A DNA stretch of 64,000 nt from Ciona savignyi (taxonomy: Eukaryota > Chordata > Ascidiacea > Phlebobranchia > Cionidae). The translations under genes and the position numbers were made by a program. This document shows, piece after piece, positions 1-13,130 of this stretch. The notes under the pieces are model-generated. The model saw only the letters and a list, made by a program, of their open reading frames with translations, searched no databases and was not told where the DNA came from. The stretch is from NCBI GenBank assembly GCA_000149265.1, contig CH003024.1, forward strand, positions 383,087-447,086. The letters run 5' to 3'. How positions within the stretch are numbered: the first letter of the stretch is position 1; each line of letters opens with the position of its first letter.

Positions 1-171
1 GTTTTCATCGTGGAAACAAAAAATAAACTAAACTAAGATAGTATGGAATTTCACGTTTTGTGTCCCAAAGGGCGTTATTATACAGGTGATCGTAAGATCC
101 CTTAACGCCATAACGTGGGGTAGAGTGATAGGCAATATATCAGTATCCACATTTAGATATATTTTTCTTAC

Positions 172-3100
172 CACTACAAGCGTCTTTGCCTCCCTGATCG
201 TATCCAGCACATATCATCCTTGACGGAATCACTCTAACGTTTGCACCTAATCGTTCATAGGCTGCAATGCAACTCTGTTGATTTGAAATAGGCAGGTCTA
301 CTTCTTGTAGAGGATTTGGCCACGGTCCACCGGAGACTGCGGTTACATAATTGCTTAAAAATGCGAAAATTACAGGTAAAGTTTACTTACACATTGTCCC
401 GTATCCAGTTACCCAGCATTTTTCACCCTCTGCTGTCTGTTCTCCATTTGGCAAGCAAATTGGATGTACATACGTACCAAGCGTCGCTGCTTTCGCCAAC
501 CATATTATTGCAATGTCATAATCAAGTCTAATGCTATCGAAGCTTGGATGCGATTCGATCTGTTTGAATGTTCTTTACTAAAATAGGTTATGACTTTTAT
601 TTACCCTTAACTTTTTGCTAGTGAGTATAGAAAACAGACAAAGTTTATAGACAATTCGCCGACAAAAACATACAAAGTTTATAGACAAAAATCTATTTCC
701 GAACTTAAGTTATTGGGTAAATGGTTCACAAATCTTTGAATTCTAACGATACTCTGTGCCCCTGTAGTATGTGTATTAATTTTAAACACTAAACGAATTA
801 ACTCATTTTGTGTAGAAAAATATAGAAATTGTCGTTTTTATAAAATTTTTGACTTACTTTTGACACAGAGAAAGTTTGTGTGTGCACGTTAGTAGAGCCA
901 AGCTTTATGTCATTTGTCCCCAACGTTACTGTCACGTCATTGATGTGTTTGTTCCTGTGACAACATGCTAGTAATTCTGATTTCGTCATCTAACGTCACG
1001 GCTGTTTACTCAGATATCCGCTCACAACAATAAGATAAAACACACTTCGATTTCAACTCAGTATTGTTAAATTTACGTATAGCTTTTTATCACACCACAT
1101 AGTATACTACACTGGTCGCAATTATAATGTTCAAAAGAAATTATTAAAACATTTTCAGGAATAACTAGTTATCGGTTCATATGGTTAGAGAAATAAATTT
1201 GTCATTGTCTTGTTATAAATGGGTCAATTTTACAACGTGCAAGCATTGCGGGTCATAATGGTTTTTTAGGTAAAGCCCTATATTCTATAGAAAGAGCTTC
1301 TTATAGGTCAACAGTACCCAATAAAACACGCCAGTAAAATTCGAATGAATCAGTTTGTAATAGAAACTGGGAATTTTTGTTGACGAAGCAAGTCCAACCG
1401 AACCCGAAATTTTCTTATTTTAACAACCGTAACATCCTTTGACGTTATAATATTTAATGCATTGCCAAGCAAACTTTAACTTATATTTCATATATTTAAT
1501 GTAGTGTGTATAGTCTTGATTAGGCATAATTGTTTACTCACTAAACTTACCGGACGCAATGTGCAGTTGTAATAACTATATCCGCTCTTATGAGTGTTCC
1601 CGCGCACAGCCCACCAGCAATGGATAAGTGAGCCTGGTTAAAGGTGTAAAAATAATTATTGGTCGCTTTTGAAACAAGATACAGTTTTTGATTCTGTCCG
1701 ATTTTTTTTGTCAAACGCTTTGACAAGGGTGTCTTGTCCGTCCGAATCTACCAAGAAGTTATTAAACAGGAAAAAAATCATAAACTAAGTTAGGTGGACT
1801 TTAGGAAAATATGATTTGCTTTGTTAGTTTAATGTGATGAAAATGCAGATACAAACAATCGGTGTTTTTAGTTTTTCTGGTATAAAGCGATATATAGGTT
1901 TTTCTTTTTCCACTCTGGTTCACGCTTTCGGGTCGCACCTTCTTCTAAAGCCGGCCTCCCAGTACTAAACCCACTTTACCACACACTCTTCTCCAAGGCT
2001 TTATGTTGTTTTGGTCTTAATTTAATTTTGTTTGCTTATTATTGTTATTTTTCTTAGGTTTGGTGGCCGCGTCCGCTATATTTATTAAATGATATCCTTT
2101 TTAATGACGTGATTTAACGACTGTTCGCTTTGCCGTCTTTTCCTGTTCCCTGCCGTAATTTGATTCGTTTGCCATTTTTTTAATATTTGGGCAAAAAATG
2201 AACAAACTAAACCAAAATTATACACAAAAGACAAATAGATTTAGCGGCTTTATAAACTGTTTACCGTCCACGGCCATCGTGCAATGCTGGATAACTCGCC
2301 GCCAACAATTCGACCGCCTGAAGTTGTGCTTTGACCGCATGTTGCTGGGTAAAATACATTTCGTAAATTATTTTTTATATAAGGAGATGTTCTGTAAGTT
2401 TCGATACCACAACCTTATTCGGCAGAAAGACGACACATCAAACCCCATCGTTTACCGCAGCCGATACAAAGTCGTAAGTATTTGCACGGTCGAATGGTTA
2501 ACGCGACTGATAAATAAATATCGTTTTGAATATAAAAATGCCTTCAGAGAAGACCATTATAGGTTTGAAAATTTAAAAATCGGGTTAAAAAAAGTTAATT
2601 TTTGAACTGCTTTAGGGCAAAGTGGTTGGACCACACAGTCATAAAGCAATTTTATAATGATTTCTAATAAATGAATTAAAACTGTCTAAGTGACAGGCCA
2701 ACTGGGTTTCGAAACCCGTTTGAAAACTGTGAATATTTTTCACTTCATTGAAATAGCACAACAAAAAATACATGTGTGCATATAACTATAGCTTACCGTT
2801 GTTCACCCTGCAACATTGAGGTCTTTTGTAATATTGTGAAACTTCGTTTGAATTCACACCACAGCCGGTACATATGTAGGAGCCTTCCGTGTTTTTACAC
2901 GTGGGTGCGGCGGATGTTGTACACAAATTGCTGTTCCTTTGACACTCGTTGATATCTGTGGTGACATTTATCGTCAAATAACTTATAGAAATAACTTTAT
3001 TTAGAACCATGGATAATTGGATAGAATTAGCTCGATTAATTCGGATTTTTTTCTTTTTTTATTGGCCTAAGTTGGGAAACCATGATTGACTCGTCGTTAA

Positions 3101-3741
3101 CGCTATTTTATAAATAAATCAGTACATGAATATAATAAACATTCTGCTACAAGACCGTTCATTTACAACAGATTTTTTTACCGAGCTAATTTTGAATCAA
3201 AGATATCATTAACGATGACCGTTTTTTATATAAAAATCGGAATGGTCATATGGTGCGATGGACATATCTCAGCACTGCACCTAAAGCACATTGCTTAAAC
3301 CCAGTGAACCTATAACTTATTGTGTACGTTACCCCCTAGTTTTAAATATGCATGTTACTACTATATTTTAGGCTTAGATGAACATACCCGAGCACGTTTT
3401 TCCATCATTTTGAAGTTCATACCCGGTATAACAAGTGCATTTCACTGGTGTCGTTGCCCTATCACATGTTTGTGTGCAACCAAGTTCTGCGAAGTATACA
3501 AAACGTGTTAATCCTTATATTTAATTACTTTTATTTACTTTAAATATGCAACACCACAGGGGGTGAAATATGAAGCCAGCGTTTTTCGCCCGAAGGCTTA
3601 TTATGTAAATTTTGTGTTTTTCTGCAGGTATGATTTCACTGGCATCAGACAGCTGGACTTACCTGCTGGACATTGGCCGCGCGCGACTGGTAAGAGGCAA
3701 GGTGTCATCAGAATAAATAGCAACCTAAAATTAGTTACCAT
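172..3741 (-). CDS. Mosaic trypsin-like serine protease, gene A (EGF-EGF-trypsin), partial at the left edge
   Basis: Coding exons in transcript order are 3741-3663, 3486-3388, 2955-2797, 2344-2265, 1633-1551, 954-858, 559-391 and 336-172. All have GT-AG borders and the phases join into one 310-residue frame. The first exon gives a signal peptide (MVTNFRLLFILMTPCLLPVA). Two EGF-like modules follow, the second opening INEC like a calcium-binding EGF. Activation would cut at R124 in GGR-IVGG. Catalytic His164 (TTAHC) and Asp214 (DYDIAI) are visible. KDAC before the last donor puts an Asp at the chymotrypsin-189 position, so cleavage after Arg/Lys is expected. The catalytic Ser exon must lie left of base 1. 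Exon borders and phases of the protease part match gene B at 22982-33771. Likely a secreted protease zymogen; substrate unknown. Confidence 0.85.
2487..2520 (+). mobile_element. Fragment of the short tRNA-like SINE (family 2)
   Basis: Only the 5' part is present (CGAATGGTTAACGCGACTGA), in the intron between the second EGF exon and the IVGG exon of gene A. Confidence 0.5.
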
Positions 3742-3803
3742 ACTGGATTTATTACAATAGATGCAAGATGAAATGTACAAAAGCAAGATGGAATTTTACT
3801 TAC

Positions 3804-3811
3804 CTTATAAA
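3804..3811 (-). promoter_or_regulatory. Candidate TATA box of protease gene A
   Basis: The minus strand reads TTTATAAG about 65 bases upstream of the start codon at 3741. That would give a 5' leader of roughly 35 bases. It also explains why the open frame at 3804-3924 need not be an exon. Confidence 0.45.
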
Positions 3812-3924
3812 CATCACTCTCGCCATTTTGGTAGATTTGGCAACGAGCTGACTTTCCCTTTAATTTTACGTTTTGTTCTGGTAAACAAACGCCTAAATGA
3901 GTTCCATAAATTGCATGTATAAAG

Positions 3925-6658
3925 CTAAAAGGGTGTTTTAAATACTTGAAACAGAAAGTTGTACAAATGCACTGGAAAGATATTTTAAACAACAAAAAAG
4001 TAATTATAAAGATAGATTTAACAACTGTGATATTTGGGTGGGAATTTAAAATATATCTACAAGCTATAAAAGTTCCAATTTTTCCATTCTCAATTTAAGC
4101 TAATAATTTAATTAACAAACCTATGGCATTTTAGTGATAAAATTACGTAACGTAGAAACTGTTTTCATACTGTAGGCAATTATGATTAGTCTATTATGAC
4201 TAATTATGTATTAATTAAAACTATTTGCATAACTAACAAACGTGACGCACAAAAAGCGCCTCGTATTATAATAAGAACAGCTTTACAAGCTGTCGTAATA
4301 TCTGACCCTTTTGCTGCAGAATGCCGTGGTGAACTGCAACCTTCACGTTCTAAAACTGAAAGGTTCAAATAGTTCGCAGCAGCCGAGTAAACTGTGCAAG
4401 GTCTAAACGTCGAAAAGTGATTATTTCCGCCAGGTACAGTTACTCTTCCGTCCGACCTTATGTACATTGTTGTTGCAGACCTTATGTAGTGTTATTTTTC
4501 TGTTTGTCGCGGTTTCTTATTAGTTGCGACTGGAGGATTCGAAAACCTTCATAATCGCGCACATTCTTATGCTTAAACGGACGCCGCGCGATGTCACGTG
4601 ACTTCGAGATTGTAGTAAACAATTATGCGAAAAACAATGAACTAAGCTACGGTATTACCCGGAACTATTGACTATCAACTGCATTTGGTTATAAAAACGC
4701 TGTGTTTCGTTTCTGTGCTTTGTAGGGTTTAAAAGGTAAAAATTATTGGAATTATTACTTAAAACGATTTTGACTTTACTCCCCCTTAGAAATTAACATT
4801 GTGCTATATCAGGGAAACGCAACAAACTTAACTTCAAACATATTCGTGTCATTGAACTATCATGAACCGACAACAAAATTACACTTATTAAGCACCGATT
4901 TCGACATTCTTTCCTGCTATTACCATTCTATTAACTCCACTAAATAGCCACTTACACACCTGAAATGGGAATACGGTTCTAAAAGCGTCCTCGCACGAAA
5001 GGTATAAGAAATACCGAGACGTATATAGCATCCGAGAATATGAGATCATTTCCGGTATGATTTAATTGAATTCTCAGTATACGTTTGTACATAACACATA
5101 TGTATTCCACATAATAAGTTAATTATATATACAATTGTATTGCTTCGACGTAAACTTTTAGTACGTTCCAGACGTTGTCCCTTCAAAGTCATTATGATAA
5201 ATGCTATGTGACTATTGGCGGTAGAAATGCGTTAAAAATCAAATTTTGGATTGTTTTAAATCATGATCGTCATTTTACCCGACTTTGTTGACACCGCCAA
5301 TCTTATATGACGCCGATGACGTAAAATAGAGTTTAATATTCGATTACTTTGCGCTAAGTCTTAGCACATGTACGTCGGCCTATATGCGTGACATATAATG
5401 TTATTTTAATATCTAACATTTAAATTTTAATGGTTTTAAACTGGAAGTTGCGTTTGAGGATATATAACGTTTAACGATATTGAGTAATATCTGTTTTTTC
5501 TGGCTCTCATGTTAATTCCGTGCGCTAGGGCCGTTTACGACCAACTGAATTTGAACCAGGCACGATAACGGTTCTTTCTACACAAAAAGGCTGACTATTC
5601 CTGGTTTTGCGCGGCAATGTTGTGTTTTCATAATTAACGCACCCTATTCAATTTCTATTGATAATAAAATGTCGAAATGTGATAACAAAATTTCACAATG
5701 TCAATTTCCTGTCATTATTTCATTAATTAATTATTAGTTGGCATTCTAGTACTCTGAATGTAATTTGTAAGAATAAGAATAAGTATACTGTTAAATTTTA
5801 ACATTAAAAGGTGAGTAATTAGAAATAGCAAAACTGCATAAACATGTATGAAAAAAAGATAAATTATTTTATTAAAGCTAGTACGACTTTTTAAACAAGT
5901 CAGTTCCAAGTTACGCGTTTGTTCCTTGTAAAAAAATCGACCGACAGTAACAAAAAATGGGTTGCGGCGCTAACTGTTGTAACCAAACTATTTTTATGAA
6001 GTATACTGTCATAAATTTATAATTTACCCAAATCAATAAAAGTAAACATCACTATGTATTGATGGTCATCTCATTCGCGCCAAAATTACATACCAACTTA
6101 AAGTGACAGAATAATTAAGAATTTTAAATTTAGATGTATGTACATCATTTTGCCTATTCGGGCATTACAACTATGGTGTCACAGTACGGGGCGTACTACA
6201 AATTCACATTCTTCATTTATTCTAACAACATCCGTTTTAAAGCGACATTCTTTATAAGAATCAATGACTTTATCCATTTTTTACCGTGCCAAGTTTCGAA
6301 CCCAGGATGGGCTCGCCACCAGGACTGTTTTTTGTACAAGAGTCGGTATATGTGTAGGTCACCATAATCATTCGGTCACACGACCGCACCGAATTATCTA
6401 TTTAGCTACGAGACTGTCTGCAAGTCAAATCAACCCAGAACTCCTTCTAGTGTTAAATGTGTCGCCAACTCTATTTATCTTAAAGTTAAGATATTTCCGA
6501 TTTTACATGCCATATTTTAAAAGAGGGAATGCATTAAACTAAATTAAACAAACTGTGTCAACCACGTGTTAGCAACTCCTAATAGTAATACTTAATTTAG
6601 CTGACCAACTAAAAGAGTCTACATATAACCAGTCAATAAAATATCACCGCTGATTATA
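3925..6658. other. Non-coding stretch between gene A and the ErbB-like gene
   Basis: No exon with plausible splice sites and family similarity was found on either strand. A minus-strand open frame at 4204-4467 has no recognisable domain, signal peptide or splice context. A CACGTG-containing stretch near 4595-4605 is the only notable motif. From 6277 it contains a family-2 SINE. Confidence 0.5.
6277..6391 (-). mobile_element. Short tRNA-like SINE (family 2)
   Basis: Reverse complement of the family-2 element: a tRNA-like head with GTGTGACCGAATG and a B-box-like GGTTCGAAACTTGG near the other end. It lies downstream of the ErbB-like gene. Confidence 0.65.
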
Positions 6659-6664
6659 TTTATT
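6659..6664 (-). terminator. Candidate polyadenylation signal of the ErbB-like gene
   Basis: AATAAA on the minus strand, about 110 bases downstream of the stop codon at 6775-6777. Confidence 0.55.
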
Positions 6665-6774
6665 TTTGTCGAGCTCGGCTTTGAAACCGAACCTTGATTT
6701 AAACGAATTAATCACCACAGATTATATATGTTAAAGCTATAGATCAATGATGGTCCGTTATAATTTCATCATAT

Positions 6775-9700
6775 TTACATGCAAGCGTCCAGCTCAGGTC
6801 CCCAGCAGTAACCTGACTCGCATTTCACGCACAGCGATTGAGGATTGCCTATACAAATAAAAAAAATTGTGAATATAAAGAGGTCATTCAACCGGTTAGT
6901 CTGGCGGTTTGGTGCAAAGCTTTTCAGCCAAAAGGTTGCAGGTTCTGCACTGTTCGCTAGCTAGTCGCTTGTGTCCTTGGGCAAGGCACTTTACCGACAT
7001 TGCCTGAACCCAGCGGATTAGTAGGTTCTACCTAATTAAAGGAACGTGTCTATCATATACACTGCGTTTGCTCCGGTAACCCGACGGTAGGCGCGAGGTG
7101 TTCTGACGATTGCCCGTGTGTTAACCCCCTTGGTTTTCCCATTTACGGGGATAAACATAAATATTTATCAGCAAGAAATATACACATTGATTAAGGACTG
7201 AATGGAATTTGTTTTTTTGGTAATATCTTAAGTAGGCTCAATTAATTTTCTCTTAACTTACAGATGTCGTATGGCTTGTTTTTTCTGAGTAGCACGCCCC
7301 TTACAAATCCTCTTCGTGGAACTGGGTCCTTCAGAACTAAGCCCCAGTTTACGGTTTTATCATAGCATAAGTTTTGCATATTTCCAATGTATACATTGCC
7401 CTTTTCGATGCTTGCCAACTGCTTGAAACCAAGGGACTGAATCTTAAAAATAAGACAAACTTAGTGATCGATATTGGTGAATATATTTTTTGTTCAATGG
7501 TAGATAATAAACGTATCTGAAACTCACATAAATAAATAATAATAACGAAAATATAAAAATAAAAACTCGGACAAAACTAGAGAGCGATAACAACGTATCA
7601 ACCACCACCATTTTAAAAACATATTTAGTATTTCTAATCGATATAAAACATCCCCATATATATTATTGATTTCGTTGCTATTTTTATTGTTTAAAAGTTG
7701 TTTTAGGGGAAGCATGCCGAGTAGCCTATAACATGTTTTTATATGTTATTTAAAAAAGTAAACTGCGTCCAAAATTGTTGGTTTTTATTTGTGTAATTAT
7801 TATTCTTTGTATATTCCAAAACCTATATAAGTGCATTCTACCAACGACAAATTGTTGTCAAAGGTCTCAAATTACTGCTATCATGCTTTAACAGTTCCCG
7901 GTTAATTGAGTTGAACTGCGCGTTGCCCAGCATACGAGTAATTCTGCCGATACCATTTCTATTGTGCCACTCATCACCGTTGCAAAACCTAGCGCGCTAA
8001 AAATACCACTAACCTGAGACAAGTAACGGTAACGTCTTCCGTAAAAACCCTGCATAACAACAGCAGCAATGTTCCGAAACAGTGTTCGCCCCATGATCGT
8101 CGTCAGGCTTTTAAAAGCGGAGAAATCAGTTAAATTTTTGCCCCATGAACTGATGAATAGATATCCTGAAGACGAATAAAAAACTTTAACTCTTTCCGTC
8201 CCAACTCGCCATATATCGCGAGTTGAGTGGGAAAACATGGTATCCCGCCTGTACATAAATGGGTGCAAATCTAAAAAACGATTTCTCCGCAATGCGTAAT
8301 GGTAGAGACCTCAGCTATGGCTCATTCGATCAAGGAAACCCTATATTTTATTCTCTGTAATTTTCGTGGAGAAATATTAAAAATGCGAGGAGTGATAGCC
8401 TTTCTTTTTCAAGGCTTCGCCTCTTATTTCTATCGATTTTACACGAATTTACAAGTGACTAACTCAGCCAATAGGAGTCGCGTTAACTTGCGGAGAAGCT
8501 CTTTTTGTCAAGCAAGTCTTTCTTTACATTCTCTGTGAATTTCGTGCCGTTGAGAAAAAAAGGAGAGCGTTGGTGACGTTTTCGCAGCAGGCGTTTATGC
8601 TTCGTGTTCACCAAAGCATGAATCCAGCTGGGCCTGCTGAGCGCACGATAAAGAAAAAGGCGGCGAGACTAGCTAGTTCGGTGTGCCCTGCTTTAAAGAA
8701 TATTGGATATAGTATTTGTGTTTGTTTGCTTTTGTATGCCCTTTTTACACTTCCTTCACTGTTCTTATTTATACTTTTTACTATTTTAGTTCTACAAAAC
8801 TAAAAACTTCAATGCGTTTTGGTTCAATTTTTCATAATATAGTTAGAATAAAGGAAAATTTCAATTAGGAATAGTAAAAAAACTACTGAAGATACAAATA
8901 CAGTTCAAATTTTCCTGAGTACAAAAACTATTAGACAATCTACATTCCAATTTTCATATCATTTGGGCATGCCAATAATTAGTGAGTATTTCGTTTGTCA
9001 GTGCACCTCAAAATTTTCAAAGTCGAGCAGAATTTTCTTAACATAAAAAGTGGTGTTCACTAAAGTTTACTTAATATATTCTTTATTGGAGATAGATTCT
9101 AGGTGTGCGGTTTGTTTAAAAGAGGGATAAATTATCTTTCCAACCATACTAAATATTAAATCATAGCATAAATTTGAGAAAAACTGTGCTAATTTGAAAA
9201 TGACCAAAAATTGTAAAAAACACTGCGGGACAGCATGTTTAACGTCGCGATTCGACTTTTAAATCAAATCGAGTTTATTTGTACTGTTTTATGTGACCGG
9301 AAGTGACGACGAGCAACGTAGAGACTGTCGAAATTCATCTTGAAGTCCAAAATTACAAAAAAAAAATTTTTTTTAATTTTTTTTAAACAAGAAAACTGGT
9401 CGTTTTTCGGACGAATATCGTCGAACAAATCACCCCCCCTACAAATACCGCGTGTTGTTGCCCCAGGCACCCTGCTGTGCCGTCCGTAGATGCTGTCACC
9501 ATGTGTCCCTGGTCTCCTTGCAGTGGTACAGCTCCTCAACATTGCGAAAGCAGCCCCCCTGCCAGTGTTTTAGCACTGGCATGGCCGTTTTAACTATACG
9601 TCCGTTTTTCGTTTCAACGGTATTCTATTTGAATAAGGTAAGTTCGGCAAACCGCTTTGGCGGAATATTTTTACAATTATCGACTCTAAATACGCTAATT

Positions 9701-11474
9701 ACTCTTGCCAACGGTAACTGGAACTCCGTGGATAGCAGCGGTGCGTCGCGTGTGCGGTAAGGAAATAAGGATATCTCCTGCCGTGCGCAAAACGTCGTCT
9801 GCGAATGGTACGTTTAAGTTTAATAAACATCAAATAAACTATACTTTAAAAAAGACTTCGAGCGAAAGGCTTTCTTCTTTCACGGTCTCATTATGTAAGT
9901 CACCATACCGAAAAAAGCTACTGTATTTGGTATCCAGAAATTACGGCGGTTTTCGATTATATTGATTTGTGCAGCATAAGAAATGTGACTTATAGCCTGT
10001 GAGGGTAAAGCAGGTAGAAAAACAGTTATCTAAGAGTAGATAATATTTTATCTAAGAGCAGAAAATATTGTCCACACAACTAACCAGTTATCACCCTTAT
10101 CGAAGCCAAAGCTTCAAGTTGTGTATTGTTCATTGGTGGAAGCCCGGTGAATCGGTTTCTGGGGACGAAAGAATGAATACCTTTAATTAATATGAAGTAC
10201 ATATACCTTAATTTATGTTAATTGGTTGTTTCATAAATAACTCAGGTTGTCATTATACCACGATCATTTGCCAGTACATCTCGTTTCCAAAGTCAAAATA
10301 AATTACAATGTTATTGATATCCCTTTAAGCTTTAGCCACACATTTAGTTTACCTTATTGCGAGTGACTGTGTTATAACACTCATCTTCGTTTTTTTAATT
10401 CCGGGTATAAACATGAGTATATGATTGTCATATAGCTCGGACAATATGTTCAAAGTAGATTTTAAATTCTTCATGATAAATTAAATGTTTACAGATATGT
10501 ATTAAGTATATTCTACTTATTTATTTTTTCACATTAGATAGTCGTATACCCTTTAAAAGAACAAGTAGCGAAAATCAAATCTCCTTCGAGAATCTCACAG
10601 CCGGCGAAATAGCCGATGTTTGAGGAGTTGACTGAGTCTACTTTATGGAGCGGCCCACTCGCGTGGCCGATCCCGTAGCAGCGACGACCTTGGACAAAAA
10701 TGATCATGATTTTGTTTGTAAGGTAATTCCAAACAAAGCAAAAACTTAAGCAAAACTGGGCAAATTTGTATTTGTTATAACAAAATATTAAATAAAGCTA
10801 CATATCACGCCGTATAAATAATTATAATTGCAGATTTTACGCATAAATTAGAAGAGTAAGTTTGTGAACCACCATTTTGCTTTAGGTGATTCGTGCTTTC
10901 TAAACACTCCTTACGATGTATAGTAAGATACCACTAAATACCTAACGAATGATTAAGGAAATGTATTGGTTTTCTCTGGTTTTGGTTTGATATTTAAAAA
11001 TGTGTTTCTATAAATAGTTGGCCTATTCCTATGCGCTTATTATTCACAAAGGAAACAAAATGGTAGCCCTATAGAGAATAAGTGTACAATTGCTCACACT
11101 CTTTGTATGTAATGTAAATGAATAACCCCAAAGTTTAACAGGTAATTAATTAAGTTTTAGGATATATTATTGAAACATTCTATATATATTTACTTTTAAA
11201 CTTTTATCTTATAAGATATCTCAGTATAATACTGAGATGATTTTAATATTATGGAATGAGGACATCATAACACTATAAAAGTATTATGGTAATGAACCTT
11301 TTAAATTTACAATTTTTTTAGGGCTGTAAAACATTTTGATTGATTTTAGCTTGTCAAATCGTTATACTGTTAAATGGTTTTGAACATTTACGAACAATAA
11401 AAAAACCTAGGCTTACCTTCTGTTGACACAGCAACTGCAAAGGTCGCCAAAACTATTACAATTGGAAGATACAT
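6775..11474 (-). CDS. Secreted ErbB/EGF-receptor domain III-only protein (soluble receptor-like)
   Basis: Six coding exons, 11474-11417, 10688-10550, 10158-10085, 8165-8014, 7442-7262 and 6848-6775, splice with GT-AG borders and matching phases (1,2,1,0,1) into 225 residues ending in TAA. Residues 1-19 are a signal peptide (MYLPIVIVLATFAVAVSTE). The rest aligns by eye with EGFR from the last cysteine of domain II (RRCYGIG) through domain III. Landmarks are SSNIGYFAGCEILEGDL, ITGYLFISSWGKNLT, SFKSL-type AFKSL...GRT, and LGFKQL...NLCYDKTVNW. It ends in the start of domain IV (CESGYCWGPELDAC). The cysteines of both domain III disulfides are kept (C22/C49 region and NLC/DIC). There is no transmembrane segment or kinase. 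Total cysteine count is odd (nine), including an extra one in ATCSFKG. Domain III is the main ligand-binding surface of EGFR, so a ligand decoy or antagonist role is possible but is inference. Confidence 0.88.
6886..7166 (+). mobile_element. tRNA-derived SINE (family 1)
   Basis: Full-length copy in the last intron of the ErbB-like gene. It has the tRNA-like head (ACCGGTTAGTCTGGCGG), a B-box-like AGGTTC, the conserved body (GGGCAAGGCACTTTACCGAC) and the tail GGGGATAAACATAAATAT. Confidence 0.85.
8299..9965. other. Intron 3 of the ErbB-like gene; no further gene recognised
   Basis: Plus-strand open frames at 8299-8538, 8570-8803 and 9452-9965 and a minus frame at 9264-9542 show no domain, signal peptide or paired splice sites. 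A run of A near 9355-9385 and a C-rich run near 9430 break up the sequence. Confidence 0.4.
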
Positions 11475-11688
11475 TTCCAACAAGCAACAAAAAAATGAAT
11501 AAATTCTGCAAACTAAAAACTGCAAACTTTGGCGTGAAAACATGTAGTGGAAATGGATCGATTGTCCAAGGTTATAACACCAAGGATAGATTTATAGCAG
11601 ACCAGTCACCGCTACAACTAATTACAACAGCAAACCAGCAAACCACCGTATTGCAACTGAAAACAACGTATAGCTGATATAGATCGAG

Positions 11689-11696
11689 CTTATATA
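11689..11696 (-). promoter_or_regulatory. Candidate TATA box of the ErbB-like gene
   Basis: TATATAAG on the minus strand, about 215 bases upstream of the ATG at 11474. A start near 11660 would give a leader of about 190 bases. Confidence 0.5.
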
Positions 11697-13130
11697 ACCA
11701 ATAAGGTAAAGATCAACGTAAGCACTCTTTCTTCATAATAAAATTAATCACGATCTAACCGGATCTATACACAGGCTGGAAACTGGGTTACAGTTGTTTT
11801 CTGCATAATAGTGAGGGTACGATTACATGTCAGCTTGTTGTAACAAACAGCTAAGTTGAAAATTGTATGTGATGAATCCTACAAAGCAGCCAAAAAAATT
11901 CATAAGATCTGCTGCATTTGCAAACTTTTGCTGCGCAATAGTCGATTTACCAATCATCGAAAACAATATGCTACGCATCGTTGTCAGTCGTGTTTTATAT
12001 TCATCAGCCACCAACCGCAAATTTGCATATTGGCGGCACATTGAGAAAATCTCTCACACTAGCTCAGTATTAAAGCTTGTTATACATTATCAGATTACAT
12101 GAACAAGTATTTAACATTTTTCCACAAGCAGTTATCCGGCGATTGAGGACAAGCCAAACGATTGTTAATTGGGAGAAATGGTGTGGGTTATACCTGATTA
12201 TTAACTGGCTCTTCAAAGTTAAATATGGTCTTAAAACAAGTATGCAATTCTCAAACTGTAATTATTGTATTCACTTAATTCGAGTGTATAATTATTTACA
12301 GAGAATTTCGTTTTCCAATCGGAGAATGGGACCTCAAGTTTTAATTTATTTAAAAGAAGACCGCAAGTTTTAATTTCTTTTTCCATGTTTAAGGAGAATG
12401 CTTAATTACTGATTTTGTCCGCAGGCAAAATTCCTAACTTTTTGTCTTAAAAATGTTTAATTGTTTTAGTCATATGTTTTTTGTCAGTGAGTGATAGTTT
12501 CGGATTTATACATTTGACTTAATTGGGTACAAGTTTAACAAGTCACTGTAAAGTTAGTATCAAATCAATGTAACTCAAATTACAACTGCCAAACTGCTCA
12601 AACACAAAGGTTCCATTTTTAAACGTTTAGTGTGTAAGATTTATAAAGAAAAATATTAACTTAGCGAACAAAACACGGACTCTAAGGCATTTATAAATGG
12701 TCCTTGTAGTTCCTTTAAACGTTTGATGATGACGTTTGCGCGCCCTTTTCGGCGGGATATTCTGGATTAAAGCTAGTGACTCCCTCAAATCCAAAATAGT
12801 ATCAACCCTATATTAAACGTTGGTTTGTTAAATATCAAACGTTCACAACTAAAGCACTCGACAATCTTTTCGGACCGAACGCTTGGCGAAATAAACAGTT
12901 TGCGATTTTCATGTTTGCATACCTGGTCCTTATAGGTGCTTTAACCTGTAATAGGTTAGTCAAATATGCACATCCAGGAAAAAAGTACAACGAAGCTAAA
13001 TTGCTACACAATAATTTAAACAACCTTTTAAGAGGCATGTTAAAATTGTATATGAATTTTGTATGCTATATGTTTATAAAAGCAGTTTCCCTAACTACAA
13101 TTGGTATATTTTGTACACAAAGTTAGTATT
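11697..13130. other. Intergenic, nothing recognised
   Basis: Open frames at 11823-12041 (minus) and 11856-12373 (plus) overlap each other, have no recognisable motif and no splice context. I see no repeat of a family found elsewhere in the window here. Confidence 0.4.

Noticed and set aside
1640..1780. Possible additional gene A exon (minus strand, charged residues)
   Set aside because: The neighbouring exons already join in phase 0 without it, and the IVGG exon was found at 2265-2344.
3804..3924. Possible upstream exon of gene A with CLPEQ and a GT donor
   Set aside because: Its phase does not fit the next exon, and a TATA-like box at the same place plus a good signal peptide at 3741 explain the start better.
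4204..4467. Possible 87-residue minus-strand gene or exon
   Set aside because: No signal peptide, domain, or splice sites fitting a neighbour; composition is not convincing.
8299..8803. Two plus-strand open frames, one ending in a hydrophobic segment
   Set aside because: Inside an intron of the minus-strand ErbB-like gene, with no promoter, splice or domain support.
11823..12373. Overlapping open frames on both strands
   Set aside because: Mutually overlapping, short, no recognisable motif and no splice partners.
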